Shown piece after piece: positions 63,996 to 64,000 of a stretch of DNA of 64,000 bases (positions within the stretch are counted from its first letter, which is position 1; the number at the start of each line of letters is the position of its first letter). A program made the position numbers and the translations under genes. Origin of the DNA: an uncultured Spirochaetota bacterium. GTDB taxonomy: Bacteria > Spirochaetota > Spirochaetia > JAFGXN01. The DNA is taken from contig CALXKN010000002.1 in the NCBI GenBank assembly GCA_944388995.1, positions 62,001 through 126,000 on the forward strand, read 5' to 3'. The notes under the pieces were generated by a model, which made no database searches, had not been told where the DNA came from, and worked only from the letters and a program-made list of their open reading frames with translations.

Positions 63996-64000
63996 TTCGG

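Overview
The window looks like a chromosomal segment of a host-associated spirochaete close to Treponema, with moderate GC. The best evidence is a flaA filament-sheath gene after an amidase and a GerMN-type gene, and a cheA-cheW/cheR-cheX-cheY operon in which CheW carries a CheR-like domain. A spiro-SPASM-type protein, a PPi-type phosphofructokinase, exported glycosidases and many small lipoproteins fit the same assignment. I see no rRNA, tRNA, CRISPR array, prophage or insertion sequence. The whole window is densely coding, with many 1-56 bp gene overlaps.

Layout. 1-3.3 kb: a partial FN3-like lipoprotein and a decayed lipoprotein gene. 3.4-9.8 kb: clpB, an M15-like peptidase, an FAD oxidoreductase and a tandem flavodoxin-fold protein. 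9.9-14.0 kb: an OmpA-like protein followed by proC-proA-proB. 14.0-31.2 kb: carbohydrate use and central metabolism, namely GH97, gdhA, a lipoprotein/LysM pair, exported lacZ, a PAP2 phosphatase, and a minus-strand run of PPi-PFK, PIG-L deacetylase, glucokinase, sodium/solute symporter and exported GH2 enzyme. 31.2-34.4 kb: rpsF-ssb-rpsR-rplI-dnaB behind a consensus promoter. 34.4-41.4 kb: a WD40-like protein, rseP, a GC-rich non-coding region, pgi, xseB and xseA. 41.5-42.8 kb: an Xre regulator and two small lipoproteins, one frameshifted in an A8 tract.

43.0-49.5 kb is the most unusual block. Five overlapping plus-strand genes encode a nucleotidyltransferase-like/SPASM protein with no radical-SAM cysteine triad, a GT2-like protein, an SpsF-like cytidylyltransferase, an SpsG/PseG-like and methyltransferase fusion, and a long ATP-grasp protein. 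The run leads directly into amidase, GerMN protein, flaA and the chemotaxis operon. A NeuB/SpsE-type sugar-acid synthase lies on the other side, behind serS. Together they suggest a surface or flagellar sugar-modification pathway; this is inferred, not shown. The window ends with serS, trmL, a DUF2147 protein, dinB, an unknown protein and ddl.

Non-coding signals include several TTGACA/TATAAT-type promoters and strong hairpin/T-tract terminators, two of which lie inside the 3' coding ends of convergent genes. Three genes (xseA, serS, trmL) have promoter-like -10 boxes that place the transcript start at or next to the ATG. A structured GC-rich repeat of about 110 bp occurs twice, each time just 3' of a minus-strand gene.
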